The notes under the pieces: generated by a model
The model's database searches: none
What the model saw: only the letters and a program-made list of their open reading frames with translations
What the model was told of the DNA's origin: nothing
Part shown: positions 1 to 8,163 of the stretch, one piece after another
Layout of the letters: the number at the start of each line of letters is the position of its first letter
Position numbering within the stretch: the first letter of the stretch is position 1
Made by a program: the position numbers and the translations under genes
Source: Marispirochaeta aestuarii
GTDB lineage: Bacteria; Spirochaetota; Spirochaetia; JC444; Marispirochaetaceae
Reading direction: 5' to 3'
NCBI RefSeq assembly: GCF_002087085.1
Contig: NZ_MWQY01000022.1
Coordinates: forward strand, 1 to 57,831
DNA length: 57,831 nt

Positions 1-173
1 ATAAAAATTTACCTATCGCTCTTCGAGCCGACTGCCTGTGCATAACTATGTGCGCTGGCCCTGCTGAAAGACCCCGCGCTCCTTGACAGAGCGGGAGTCG
101 ACGATGTCGGCTATCATGGCCCACACTTTCTGCATATTCCAATCCTACCACCCATACTCAGACTTGTCCATAA

Positions 174-244
174 GAACCAAAAGGGTTCTTTTTCTAAATA
201 TGAACCAAATAGGTTCTCTTTTCAAAAATGAACCTTTGGGGTTC
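174..244. promoter_or_regulatory. Three phased GAACC-N5-GGTTC palindromes (candidate operator array)
   Basis: Three perfect 5-bp-arm palindromes GAACC-N5-GGTTC lie at 174-188, 202-216 and 230-244, exactly 28 bp apart start to start. The flanking bases are also partly conserved in the first two 28-bp units. They sit upstream of the promoter at 311-339 and the sensor kinase at 375. The regular spacing and the symmetric arms suggest cooperative binding of a dimeric regulator. The regulator is unknown. A degenerate tandem repeat without regulatory function is the alternative. Confidence 0.45.
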
Positions 245-310
245 CCCCGGAGTCAATTCCGGGTTCATTCCTTCAATAAGCCCTGAAAATACGTTTATTT
301 TGCCATTATC

Positions 311-339
311 TTGCGATTCCTCCATTCTCACCGTATACT
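311..339 (+). promoter_or_regulatory. Sigma-70-type promoter of the hybrid sensor kinase
   Basis: TTGCGA at 311-316 is followed after 17 bp by TATACT at 334-339. This would start transcription near 346 and give a leader of about 30 nt before the ATG at 375. Both hexamers and the spacing are close to the housekeeping consensus. The call rests on sequence match only. Confidence 0.55.
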
Positions 340-374
340 TTTGCTGATACGTTTGTGTAAAAAGGGAATATTTC

Positions 375-2519
375 ATGCCGAAGAAGATTCTCCTGGTGGA
401 AGATCAGGCAATTCTTGCGATGACTGAATCCAAGATGATCGAAAAGTACGGATACTCTGTGGAAACCGCGCTGACCGGAGAGAAGGCTGTTTCAATCGTG
501 GAAAAGGACTCCGATATCGATCTGGTTCTCATGGATATCAACCTCGGGCACGGCATGGACGGCACCGAGGCCGCCCGGGCCATCCTTCAAAAACGGTCCC
601 TGCCGATAATCTTTTTATCCAGTTATACGGATCCGGAGGTTGTAGAAAAAACCGAGAGCATAACCGCCTATGGCTATGTGGTTAAGAACACCGGCGAAAC
701 CGTCCTGATTAATGCAATAAAGATGGCCTTCCGGCTGCATGCCTCTTTTAAAAATGAACAGGAGAGCGAGGCCCGCTTCCGCTCCATGGTGGAACACAGC
801 CCGGATCCCATGTTTATTCATACAGACTTTATTCTGGTATATCTCAATCCCGCTTCCCGGAGGCTCTTCGGAGCGTCCTCAAATGAGGAGGTCCTCGATA
901 CCTCCATACTGGACCGGATAGATCCGGCCTATCACAGAGAGGCCATAGACCGGATAAACACAATGGTCAAATCACACCGGCCTATAAGTAAGCGGATAGA
1001 GCAGGAGTATATTCGGCTGGACGGGAGCAGGGTGTGGGTCGAGGTCAGCGGTATTCCAATCTATTTTAAGGGAGAACTTGGAATTCTCACCACTGTGCGG
1101 GAGATCCACGAGCGAAAGCTCCGGGAGCAGCAGATTCAGGAGAGCAGAGAGAGCCTGCGAATTACCCTCAATTCCATCGGTGACGGGGTAATCTCCACAG
1201 ATATCCAGGGGAATGTCGTCCGCATGAATCCTATAGCCGAAGAGCTTACAGGATGGACTATCAGGGAGGCGAAGGGTAAAAAACTCGCGGAAATTTTTCA
1301 GATACAGAATGCATTCAGCAGGGAGACAAGCCCCAACCCGGTTGCTCGAGTCATGGAAACAGGCGAGACGGTCGGGCTGAGCAATCATACCATTCTGATT
1401 TCCCGGACCGGACAAGAGCATCAGATCGCCGACAGCGCCGCTCCCATCAAGGACAGCAGCGGAATCATCAGCGGCGTAGTTCTGGTATTCAGGGATGTAA
1501 CAGAGGAATACCGGAAAAACCGGGAGCTTCGGGAATCCCGGGACTATCTTAACGCCGTGCTCAGCAGCATACAGGATGGAGTAAGCGTTCTCGACACGAA
1601 TCTGAATATTACCTATGTAAATCCTGTAATGGAAAAACGGCACAGACATATGATGCCGCTTGTGGGAAAAAAATGTCATTACGCCTATCATTATTCAGAT
1701 CAAATCTGCAATCCCTGCCCTTCACAGCGCTGTCTGCTGAGCGGAAAAACTGAAAAAGATGTGATACAGGTTTCATCTGAAGGCGAAAAAGAACCGGAAT
1801 GGGTTGAAGTCTACAGCTATCCCCTGCGAGACCATGAGACGGGGAGAATGCAGGGTGTCATTGAATTTGTCCGGAACATAACAGAGCGGAAAAAAGCGGA
1901 GGACAGGCTCATCGATGCGGTGGAGGAAAAGGAGCTTCTGATGAAGGAGCTTAACCACCGGGTAAAAAATAACCTGGCTATAATAAGCTCCCTTTTGCAG
2001 ATAGAAACCGCCAGACTCGGAAGCCAGCTCGACCTCTCGGATATTATTTCCAGAATTGACGCTATCCGGATCATTCACGAAAAACTGTATCAATCGGATA
2101 AAATCACCCACATACAGTTGGGGGATTATATCCAGGACCTGTTGGAGATGGTTTTTTCATCCTTCTCCGACCGCCCCATCAGAATAGACAACCGTATAGG
2201 AAACATCACGGTCAAGACAAAACCGGCGGTATCCCTTGGTCTTATAGTAAACGAGATTGCGGTAAACGCAATCAAACACGGCTTTACGACTGACAAGGAG
2301 GCTGTTTTCTCGGTTTCCCTGGAAGAAAACGCCGACAGCTATTATTACATGACCCTTTCCAACACGGGACGTCCCTTTCCGGAAGATGTGGACATACATA
2401 ATCCCGCGAGCCTTGGTCTTCAGCTGGTGGGAACCCTTGTCGAGCAGCTTAACGGCTCCCTGGAAATTCAGAAAAGTCCGCAACCTGTTTTCAGGCTGAA
2501 ACTCAGCCTGAAGGACTGA
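375..2519 (+). CDS. Hybrid sensor: response-regulator receiver, three PAS domains, HWE/HisKA_2-type histidine kinase
   Basis: A 714-aa cytoplasmic two-component protein with no transmembrane segment. A receiver domain occupies about residues 1-125, with phospho-acceptor Asp54 in VLMDINLG and the conserved Lys in YVVKN. Three PAS units follow at about 135-250, 260-380 and 390-510. The third carries four cysteines in a CH...C-x2-C-x4-C cluster that could bind a metal or sense redox state. The kinase region has the HisKA_2 H-box ELNHRVKNNL with His528, and an HATPase domain with N-box VNEIAVNAIKHG near the C-terminus. Receiver-first hybrids of this kind are common in environmental spirochaetes. 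The signal and the cognate output are unknown. It converges on the small secreted-protein gene, with 23 bp between the stop codons. Confidence 0.9.
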   Translation: MPKKILLVEDQAILAMTESKMIEKYGYSVETALTGEKAVSIVEKDSDIDLVLMDINLGHGMDGTEAARAILQKRSLPIIFLSSYTDPEVVEKTESITAYGYVVKNTGETVLINAIKMAFRLHASFKNEQESEARFRSMVEHSPDPMFIHTDFILVYLNPASRRLFGASSNEEVLDTSILDRIDPAYHREAIDRINTMVKSHRPISKRIEQEYIRLDGSRVWVEVSGIPIYFKGELGILTTVREIHERKLREQQIQESRESLRITLNSIGDGVISTDIQGNVVRMNPIAEELTGWTIREAKGKKLAEIFQIQNAFSRETSPNPVARVMETGETVGLSNHTILISRTGQEHQIADSAAPIKDSSGIISGVVLVFRDVTEEYRKNRELRESRDYLNAVLSSIQDGVSVLDTNLNITYVNPVMEKRHRHMMPLVGKKCHYAYHYSDQICNPCPSQRCLLSGKTEKDVIQVSSEGEKEPEWVEVYSYPLRDHETGRMQGVIEFVRNITERKKAEDRLIDAVEEKELLMKELNHRVKNNLAIISSLLQIETARLGSQLDLSDIISRIDAIRIIHEKLYQSDKITHIQLGDYIQDLLEMVFSSFSDRPIRIDNRIGNITVKTKPAVSLGLIVNEIAVNAIKHGFTTDKEAVFSVSLEENADSYYYMTLSNTGRPFPEDVDIHNPASLGLQLVGTLVEQLNGSLEIQKSPQPVFRLKLSLKD

Positions 2520-2542
2520 CGTTGCCATCAGCCCCCGGTACA

Positions 2543-3121
2543 TCAATCCGCCGAACGGGCTATCTCCACCAGGGATACGATATCTCCCCTGCGCTTGTAC
2601 TCCATACTTTTTATCCGGATTAATCCCGTGTTCATCCCAGATTTTTTGGCAGCCTCGAGCAGAGCCCTGCGTCCGGGCTGCAGGCGAACCCTCCCCGAGG
2701 AGACAAGCTCTTCCGCGGGGAACACAACCTCGAGCTCCCTGACCTTTCGATATGCACGGGGAGCGGAAGGAATCAGCTCAAGCTCATATTCAACTGCCAG
2801 GGGAACGCCTGAAAGCCCGATCTGTTTTCTGCCCTCCACGGGCATGGAAAAGCGGCGACTGGAGGAAATTTTCACACCTGTTTCGCTGACTGCATACTCC
2901 TGAAACAGAAAAAGGGAGGCTTCTCCCGCAAGCGAACCGGCGCTGCTTCCCTGATCTGCCGGGCTGGAGGAGACGAGGACGAGACTGATCCTGCGCTTCT
3001 CTTCCGTCTGAACGCTGTCTTTGAGGCCCGTTTCTTCCTTTTCCTTCGAACCGAAGGCAAAGAGCCCCTGCGTCATCAGTGCACACAGAACCAGCAGCAG
3101 ATATATATACGTACGTTTCAT
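2543..3121 (-). CDS. Secreted hypothetical protein, 192 aa
   Basis: The start at 3121 (MKRTYIYLLL) is chosen because AAGGAG lies just upstream of this ATG; the frame is open 14 codons further, but that extension lacks a hydrophobic leader. Residues 1-22 form a signal peptide ending near LFAFGS, a style common in spirochaete exported proteins, followed by a charged KEKEE stretch. There is no lipobox cysteine. The mature part holds short beta-strand-like segments and a Ser/Arg-rich middle. I do not recognise a family. It is a single gene convergent with the sensor kinase and divergent from the glycosyltransferase gene. Confidence 0.7.
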   Translation of the reverse strand: MKRTYIYLLLVLCALMTQGLFAFGSKEKEETGLKDSVQTEEKRRISLVLVSSSPADQGSSAGSLAGEASLFLFQEYAVSETGVKISSSRRFSMPVEGRKQIGLSGVPLAVEYELELIPSAPRAYRKVRELEVVFPAEELVSSGRVRLQPGRRALLEAAKKSGMNTGLIRIKSMEYKRRGDIVSLVEIARSAD

Positions 3122-3229
3122 GAAAACTCCTTCTACACTAATATATCTCCGGTTTTGCGGCATTACAAAGTTCAGGACCGGAGGTACTATTGATAGAGAT
3201 GAAGCCTTGCTTTAGAGTGGTTTTTCAAT

Positions 3230-4324
3230 ATGGATAGCCGGAAAATACTCTTTCTTGAAGCCTTTTACGGGGGATCCCACAGAACCTTTGCCGACGGCCT
3301 TATACGGCACAGCCGCCATGATATTCGTCTGGTAAGCCTTCCGGCCCGTTCCTGGAAGTGGCGACTCAGGGGGGCCTCCCTTCATTTTTTAAAGGAAATC
3401 GACAACTGGCAGGATTATGATCTTGTAGTCAGCGGCGGTATGATGAGTCTTGCGGACCTGAAAGCCCTTGCAGGTCCGGACCTCCCTCCCCTGGTCCTCT
3501 ACTCCCACGAGAGTCAGCTGAGCTACCCCCTGCCTCCTGAAGAAAAGATTGACTATCAATTCGGTTTTACGGATATAACAAACTGCCTGAGCGCCGACGG
3601 AATACTCTTCAACTCCAGGTTTCACCTTGACGCCTTCTTCCGGGAACTTGTTCCGTTCTTAAAACGCATACCGGAATTCCGTCCGGACTGGGTTCGGGAT
3701 TCAATCCGCAGGAAAAGCCGGGTACTCTATCCCGGCTGTGAACTCTCCCCCTTCATGGAGGAGAAAAAACCCCATGCACCGGGGCCTCTCCTTATTCTCT
3801 GGAACCACCGCTGGGAATTCGACAAAGCCCCGGAGAAGTTCTTCAAGGCGCTGGAGCTGCTGGACGAAAAAGGACTTGATTTCAGCATAGCCCTTCTTGG
3901 AGAGTGCTCCCGGAAGGTTCCGAAACCTTTCAAGGCTGCCAGGGAACGTTTCGGAAACCGGATCGCCGTCTATGGTTACAGAGAATCCCGGGAAGAATAT
4001 GATTCATGGCTCCGGAAGAGCGACATTGTCATTTCCACGGCCCTGCAGGAGAACTTCGGTATTTCCATCGTGGAGGCGGTCGCTGCCGGGGCCTTTCCCC
4101 TCCTTCCCCACCGGCTTGCCTATCCGGAGGTTCTGCCGGATCATTTCCACCGGGGACATCTGTATAAAAATGTTCCCGACCTGGTGGCAAAGCTGGAGAA
4201 ACTGCTTAAACAGGGTCTTCCGGCAATACAGGACCTTTCCCGGTCCATGATGATCTATGCCTGGGAAAACTGTATAGATGATTACGACGACTATTTCAGC
4301 GCCCTTGCGGAGGGAAGAAAATGA
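3230..4324 (+). CDS. DUF3524 glycosyltransferase, tRNA-queuosine alpha-mannosyltransferase (QTMAN/GTDC1)-like
   Basis: 364 aa. The N-terminal half (about residues 4-175) matches the DUF3524 family: ILFLEAFYGGSHRTFADGL, then LPARSWKWRLRG, then a SHESQLSYP segment (HENQLVYP in animal GTDC1), then a FNSRFHLDAF segment. The C-terminal half is a GT-B glycosyltransferase lobe with ENFGISIVEAVAAG, which contains the donor-binding acidic residue. Animal members mannosylate queuosine-34 of tRNA-Asp, and bacterial members are inferred to modify queuosine or a related acceptor. The gene overlaps the next one, an RNA m5C methyltransferase, by 4 nt (ATGA). This supports a shared role in RNA modification. 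Substrate and sugar are inferred, not visible. Confidence 0.85.
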   Translation: MDSRKILFLEAFYGGSHRTFADGLIRHSRHDIRLVSLPARSWKWRLRGASLHFLKEIDNWQDYDLVVSGGMMSLADLKALAGPDLPPLVLYSHESQLSYPLPPEEKIDYQFGFTDITNCLSADGILFNSRFHLDAFFRELVPFLKRIPEFRPDWVRDSIRRKSRVLYPGCELSPFMEEKKPHAPGPLLILWNHRWEFDKAPEKFFKALELLDEKGLDFSIALLGECSRKVPKPFKAARERFGNRIAVYGYRESREEYDSWLRKSDIVISTALQENFGISIVEAVAAGAFPLLPHRLAYPEVLPDHFHRGHLYKNVPDLVAKLEKLLKQGLPAIQDLSRSMMIYAWENCIDDYDDYFSALAEGRK

Positions 4325-5103
4325 GTAAAAAGGGACGGAGGCCGGATTTCGACACATACTACCGGGACCTTTTCAAAAGTCGCTGGGAGGGTCTTAAACA
4401 GGCAATGGAGGCTGATTCCTCCCACGCTGAACTGAGCCGGGGACTTCTGAAGCCCTACTACCTGGACGCAGCCTCCCTCTTTCCCGTCCGGGCCCTTGAT
4501 GTAGAAGGAGGCGTAAATATTCTGGATCTCTGTTCCGCTCCAGGAGGAAAGGCCCTGGCCATAGCCGGGAGCATGGGGCCTGAGGCGCAGCTTACGGTAA
4601 ACGACCGCTCCTCCCAGCGGAGATCCCGTCTGCGCCGGGTCCTGGAGGAACACCTTGAAACGGGCATACTCTCCCGCATTACTGTTACCGCCCATGATGC
4701 CGCCCGCTGGGGACTCTACGAACAGAACCTCTATGACCGGGTTCTGGCGGATGTTCCCTGCTCCTCCGAGCGCCACCTTGTCCAGGACCCCGGACATCTG
4801 AAGAACTGGAGTCCCGCCCGCACCAGACACCTGGCGGTACAGGCCTACGCGATTCTTGCAGCGGGTTTCACCGCCCTCAAAGCGGGGGGTATCCTCGTCT
4901 ACTCCACCTGCGCCCTGTCCCCCGGGGAAAATGACGACGTTATCGCCAAACTCCTGAAACGTCAGGCCAGCGAATGTCGACTGCTGCAACCCGACGGCAC
5001 AATCGGCGAGGCAACGGAATACGGCAGAATAATCCTCCCGGATAATGCGAACGGAATGGGACCTATCTACTACGCCGCGGTGACAAAGGCCCGGGCTTTC
5101 TGA
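4321..5103 (+). CDS. RsmB/NOP2/NSUN-family RNA m5C methyltransferase
   Basis: 260 aa. A Rossmann SAM-binding motif ILDLCSAPGGKA at about residues 64-75 is typical of RNA cytosine-5 methyltransferases. The motif IV cysteine lies in ADVPCSSERHL and the motif VI catalytic cysteine in YSTCALSPGEND. At this length it lacks the N-terminal NusB-like domain of full RsmB. That makes it closer to the short NSUN4-like or RsmF-core type, acting on rRNA or tRNA in the cytoplasm. It is translationally coupled to the upstream queuosine-glycosyltransferase-like gene through a 4-nt overlap. The exact target nucleotide cannot be told from sequence. Confidence 0.87.
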   Translation: MSKKGRRPDFDTYYRDLFKSRWEGLKQAMEADSSHAELSRGLLKPYYLDAASLFPVRALDVEGGVNILDLCSAPGGKALAIAGSMGPEAQLTVNDRSSQRRSRLRRVLEEHLETGILSRITVTAHDAARWGLYEQNLYDRVLADVPCSSERHLVQDPGHLKNWSPARTRHLAVQAYAILAAGFTALKAGGILVYSTCALSPGENDDVIAKLLKRQASECRLLQPDGTIGEATEYGRIILPDNANGMGPIYYAAVTKARAF

Positions 5104-5135
5104 TACTATCGGCGGAGCATAATCCTGGAGGCCCG

Positions 5136-5615
5136 ATGAATCCTCTGTTTTTTACCATATTTCTTGCCTTTCTGCCGATTTCCGAACTTCGGGGGGCGAT
5201 TCCCTACGCCCTGGCCAAGGGCTATCCCCTCTATTTCGCCTATCCTCTGTGTGTCGCCGTCAACGCCATGGTGGCCCCCCTGGGCTTTCTGTTTCTCTCC
5301 ACCGTACACATGTGGATGAACCGCTTTCGCTGGTACCACGGAATGATAAATCCGCTCCTAGAGCGGGCACGGCACAAGGTCGATGCCAAGGTACAGAAAT
5401 ACGGGTACTGGGGTATCATGCTCTTTGTCGCCATTCCCCTCCCTGTAACCGGGGCCTACACCGGAACCCTGGGAGCCTGGATTCTGGGGCTTGGAAAACG
5501 CAGGACCATTGCAGCGGTCTTTGCCGGAGTAATAATCGCCGGGATAATCGTAAGCACCGTCAGCGTTCTTGGAATCGAAGCCTTCAGTTTTTTCACAAAA
5601 TCAGTTTCTCAATAG
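5136..5615 (+). CDS. COG2426 / small multidrug export family membrane protein
   Basis: 159 aa with about four hydrophobic segments. The N-terminal signature FLPISELRGAIPYA and the central IPLPVTGAYTGTLGAW motif are characteristic of the COG2426 (PF06695) family of small inner-membrane proteins. The family is annotated as putative small multidrug exporters, but its transport activity is poorly established. The start is supported by GGAGG four bases before the ATG. It lies 12 nt before the helicase gene and is probably co-transcribed with it. Confidence 0.8.
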   Translation: MNPLFFTIFLAFLPISELRGAIPYALAKGYPLYFAYPLCVAVNAMVAPLGFLFLSTVHMWMNRFRWYHGMINPLLERARHKVDAKVQKYGYWGIMLFVAIPLPVTGAYTGTLGAWILGLGKRRTIAAVFAGVIIAGIIVSTVSVLGIEAFSFFTKSVSQ

Positions 5616-5627
5616 TATAAGGAGCCT

Positions 5628-7637
5628 ATGGATTTTACCTCAGGACTGAACGACCGCCAGAAAGAGGCGGTCCTTAGCATCGACGGACCCTTATTGATCA
5701 TAGCCGGCGCGGGCTCGGGAAAAACCAGGGTAATAACCCATCGCATAGCCCATATGCTGACCCAGGGGATACCCCAGTCCTCCATACTCGCCCTGACCTT
5801 TACCAACAAGGCCGCCCGGGAAATGTCAGAACGGGTTCGTGAGCTTACGAAGAAAAAGCTCTCCAACCTGACGGTCTCCACCTTTCATGCCTTCGGGGTG
5901 CAGATTCTCCGCAAAACCATTCATCTTCTGCCGGGCTATCGTGACAATTTCAGTATTTACGACCAGGCGGACAAGAACGCCCTGATCAAGGAATGCGCCA
6001 GGGAGCTGGGCATGGCCCCGGACACCCTGGATCTGTGGGAAATCGGCAATATCTTTTCCTCGGTAAAGACCTTCAGGCACAAATGGGACGGGGATACAAA
6101 GATCTACGAAAAGCTCTTTCACGAGTACCAGGAGCACCTTCAGCTCTACAACGCTGTGGATTTTGACGATCTGATCGTCCGGCCCATCCATATTCTGCAG
6201 GAGAATCCCGAGGTACTGGAATCCTACCGGGAGCGTTTCCGCTATGTCATGGTGGATGAGTTTCAGGATACCTCCATGGCCCAGTACCGGCTCATGAAGA
6301 TACTGTCCGAGACCAACCGCAACATCTGCGTGGTAGGGGACGACGATCAGTCCATATACTCCTGGCGGGGAGCCAATTACGAGAACATCATCAATTTTGA
6401 GCGGGACTTTCCGGAACTCACGGAGATAAAGCTTGAGCAGAACTACCGCTCCACCGGAAACATCCTGGCGGCGGCAAACGGCTTGATTGCCCATAACACC
6501 AACCGAAAGGAGAAGGAGCTCTGGACGGGGACCGGCTACGGTAATGCCATCGAAATCTACTATCCGGAGAACGAACAGCGGGAGGCGGAGTTCATTACGA
6601 CCATGATCCGCATGCTCAAGAGTCGGGGGGAGATCGAGTACCACGATGTGGGAGTCCTGATTCGCACCAACTCTCTCTCGGCGACCCTGGAGGACGCCTT
6701 TCTCAACGAGAACATCCCCTACCGCATATCCGGGGGCACCAGCTTTTTTCAGCGCAAGGAAATTAAGGACCTGATCTCCTACCTGCGGATCATGTCGAAT
6801 CCCGACGACGACATGAACCTGCTGAGGATAATAAATACCCCCCGCAGGGGCATAGGCAAACGAACCCTGCAGCGGATACAGGAGACGGCCCAGAAAAAAA
6901 ACTGTTCCATCTACAGTGCCATCTCCGCCCTGCGCTACGCCTCGGACTCCGGTCTGGGAGAAAAGGCCCAGACGGACCTGTCGGATTTCGTCTCTCTTAT
7001 CGAGTACTACCGGGAAATGGTTTTTACCGGCAAGGGCATTGCCAAAACCGTTCAGTCCCTGGTGGATGCGGTCCAGTACTGGCCATATCTGATTGGAGAA
7101 CATCAGAAAAACGAAAGCACCGCGCGCTGGAAGTATGCCAACATCTGCAGATTCATAGAGATGATCGCCCAGTGGGAGGAGACCCAGAAGGAAGAGGGCC
7201 GTAAAGCCTCGGTATACGACTATCTTAACCGGATTACCCTGATTACCCGGGATGACGACCAGGATGACGATGACGGCAAGGTGAACATTATGACCATCCA
7301 TGCCGCCAAGGGGCTGGAGTTTTCCCTGGTTTTCCTGGCCGGGGTGGAAGCCCACCTCGTACCCCACGCCCGTGCCGTGGAGGAGGATCCGGCGAACCTG
7401 GAAGAGGAACGCCGGCTCTTCTACGTTGCCATAACCCGGGCCCGGGAGAAGCTCTACATAACAAGCTGCCGGTCCCGCAGGAACATGCGGGACGTACTGG
7501 TCTGTGAGCCCTCACCTTTTCTGACGGAGATCCCCGAGGGCCTTATAGAAGACCACATCGGCGAAGACGAGCTGTCCACCGAAGACGCGGTGGAAGCCCT
7601 CTCCGCCCTCAGGGCAAAGTTCGCGTCCGGCAGCTGA
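5628..7637 (+). CDS. uvrD: UvrD/PcrA-family 3'-5' DNA helicase
   Basis: 669 aa, an SF1A helicase of DNA repair and replication-fork maintenance. Motif I is AGAGSGKT (residues 26-33), motif Ia is LTFTNKAAREM, motif II is VDEFQDT near residue 210, and motif III contains GDDDQSIYSWRGA. Motif IV includes LEQNYRS, motif V includes TIHAAKGLEF and motif VI includes VAITRARE. The length is close to Rep/PcrA (about 670-720 aa). The C-terminus is short and lacks an obvious extended RNA-polymerase-binding tail. AAGGAG precedes the ATG. The stop codon is only 2 nt from the stop of the opposing gene, leaving no room for an intergenic terminator. Confidence 0.95.
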   Translation: MDFTSGLNDRQKEAVLSIDGPLLIIAGAGSGKTRVITHRIAHMLTQGIPQSSILALTFTNKAAREMSERVRELTKKKLSNLTVSTFHAFGVQILRKTIHLLPGYRDNFSIYDQADKNALIKECARELGMAPDTLDLWEIGNIFSSVKTFRHKWDGDTKIYEKLFHEYQEHLQLYNAVDFDDLIVRPIHILQENPEVLESYRERFRYVMVDEFQDTSMAQYRLMKILSETNRNICVVGDDDQSIYSWRGANYENIINFERDFPELTEIKLEQNYRSTGNILAAANGLIAHNTNRKEKELWTGTGYGNAIEIYYPENEQREAEFITTMIRMLKSRGEIEYHDVGVLIRTNSLSATLEDAFLNENIPYRISGGTSFFQRKEIKDLISYLRIMSNPDDDMNLLRIINTPRRGIGKRTLQRIQETAQKKNCSIYSAISALRYASDSGLGEKAQTDLSDFVSLIEYYREMVFTGKGIAKTVQSLVDAVQYWPYLIGEHQKNESTARWKYANICRFIEMIAQWEETQKEEGRKASVYDYLNRITLITRDDDQDDDDGKVNIMTIHAAKGLEFSLVFLAGVEAHLVPHARAVEEDPANLEEERRLFYVAITRAREKLYITSCRSRRNMRDVLVCEPSPFLTEIPEGLIEDHIGEDELSTEDAVEALSALRAKFASGS

Positions 7638-7639
7638 AA

Positions 7640-8137
7640 TCAGTCCAGATATTTGTACAGGGCCGCGAAACCCTGACCGATGGTTTTGGTCTCATCGATA
7701 ATGGGGTTGAAGGGGCCCCCCGCCAGGTATGAGCTGATTGGTCCGGTGCCGGACCCCGCCCCTGTACCGGCGGTGGAGCTGGTTTCCCGGCTGTTCTGCC
7801 ATTCAATGGCTCTGCGGTCCACCTCCATAAGCTGGGCGGGGCTGAGCAGATCGAGTTCCAGGTACTCAAGGGTCTCCTCCGCCCAGGCCGGCTCGACGCG
7901 CTTCATGCCTTTTATCCGGTCCATAATCTCCCGAATCTCCGACTTCTGATCATCCGTTAAAGCAAGTTTCGGGTTTTCCGTCGTCATTCCGTGAACATAG
8001 CCGAAGAAACGGCCCAGGTCGTAAACCACCGCCGTCTCTTCCTTGGCCTCCTGCACCGCAGGATCTGGCTCGGTCTGGGCAAAGAGCCCGACTGTCATGA
8101 TAACAAGAACCGTCACAAGGGAAGCAATTTTTTTCAT
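7640..8137 (-). CDS. Small secreted protein at the end of the efflux operon, 165 aa
   Basis: MKKIASLVTVLVIMTVGLFAQ is a signal peptide with a probable cleavage after LFA. The mature protein has a helical region (LTDDQKSEIREIMDRIKGM, WAEETLEYLELDLLSPAQLMEVDRRAIEWQ) that resembles periplasmic Spy/CpxP-like helical proteins only loosely. A Gly/Ser/Thr-rich linker follows, then a C-terminal segment. AGGAGG lies at the right distance from the ATG. It is the last gene of the TolC-adaptor-ATPase-permease operon, 26 nt after the permease, so it may be an accessory factor of that system. No family was recognised. Confidence 0.7.
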   Translation of the reverse strand: MKKIASLVTVLVIMTVGLFAQTEPDPAVQEAKEETAVVYDLGRFFGYVHGMTTENPKLALTDDQKSEIREIMDRIKGMKRVEPAWAEETLEYLELDLLSPAQLMEVDRRAIEWQNSRETSSTAGTGAGSGTGPISSYLAGGPFNPIIDETKTIGQGFAALYKYLD

Positions 8138-8163
8138 ACAATCCTCCTGTATAAAATCAAGAA

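Noticed and set aside
48-134. Short minus-strand frame with a coding-like end, faintly like the C-terminus of an asparagine synthetase
   Set aside because: Only 28 codons from its first ATG, with a stop codon just upstream; too short and too weak to call a gene or pseudogene.
174-244. CRISPR-like array from the 28-bp periodic palindromes
   Set aside because: The repeated part is only the 5-bp arms, there are no spacers between conserved repeats, and no cas genes are present.
5826-7367. 513-codon open frame antisense to the helicase gene
   Set aside because: The opposite strand encodes a complete UvrD-type helicase with all motifs; this frame is a GC-driven shadow.
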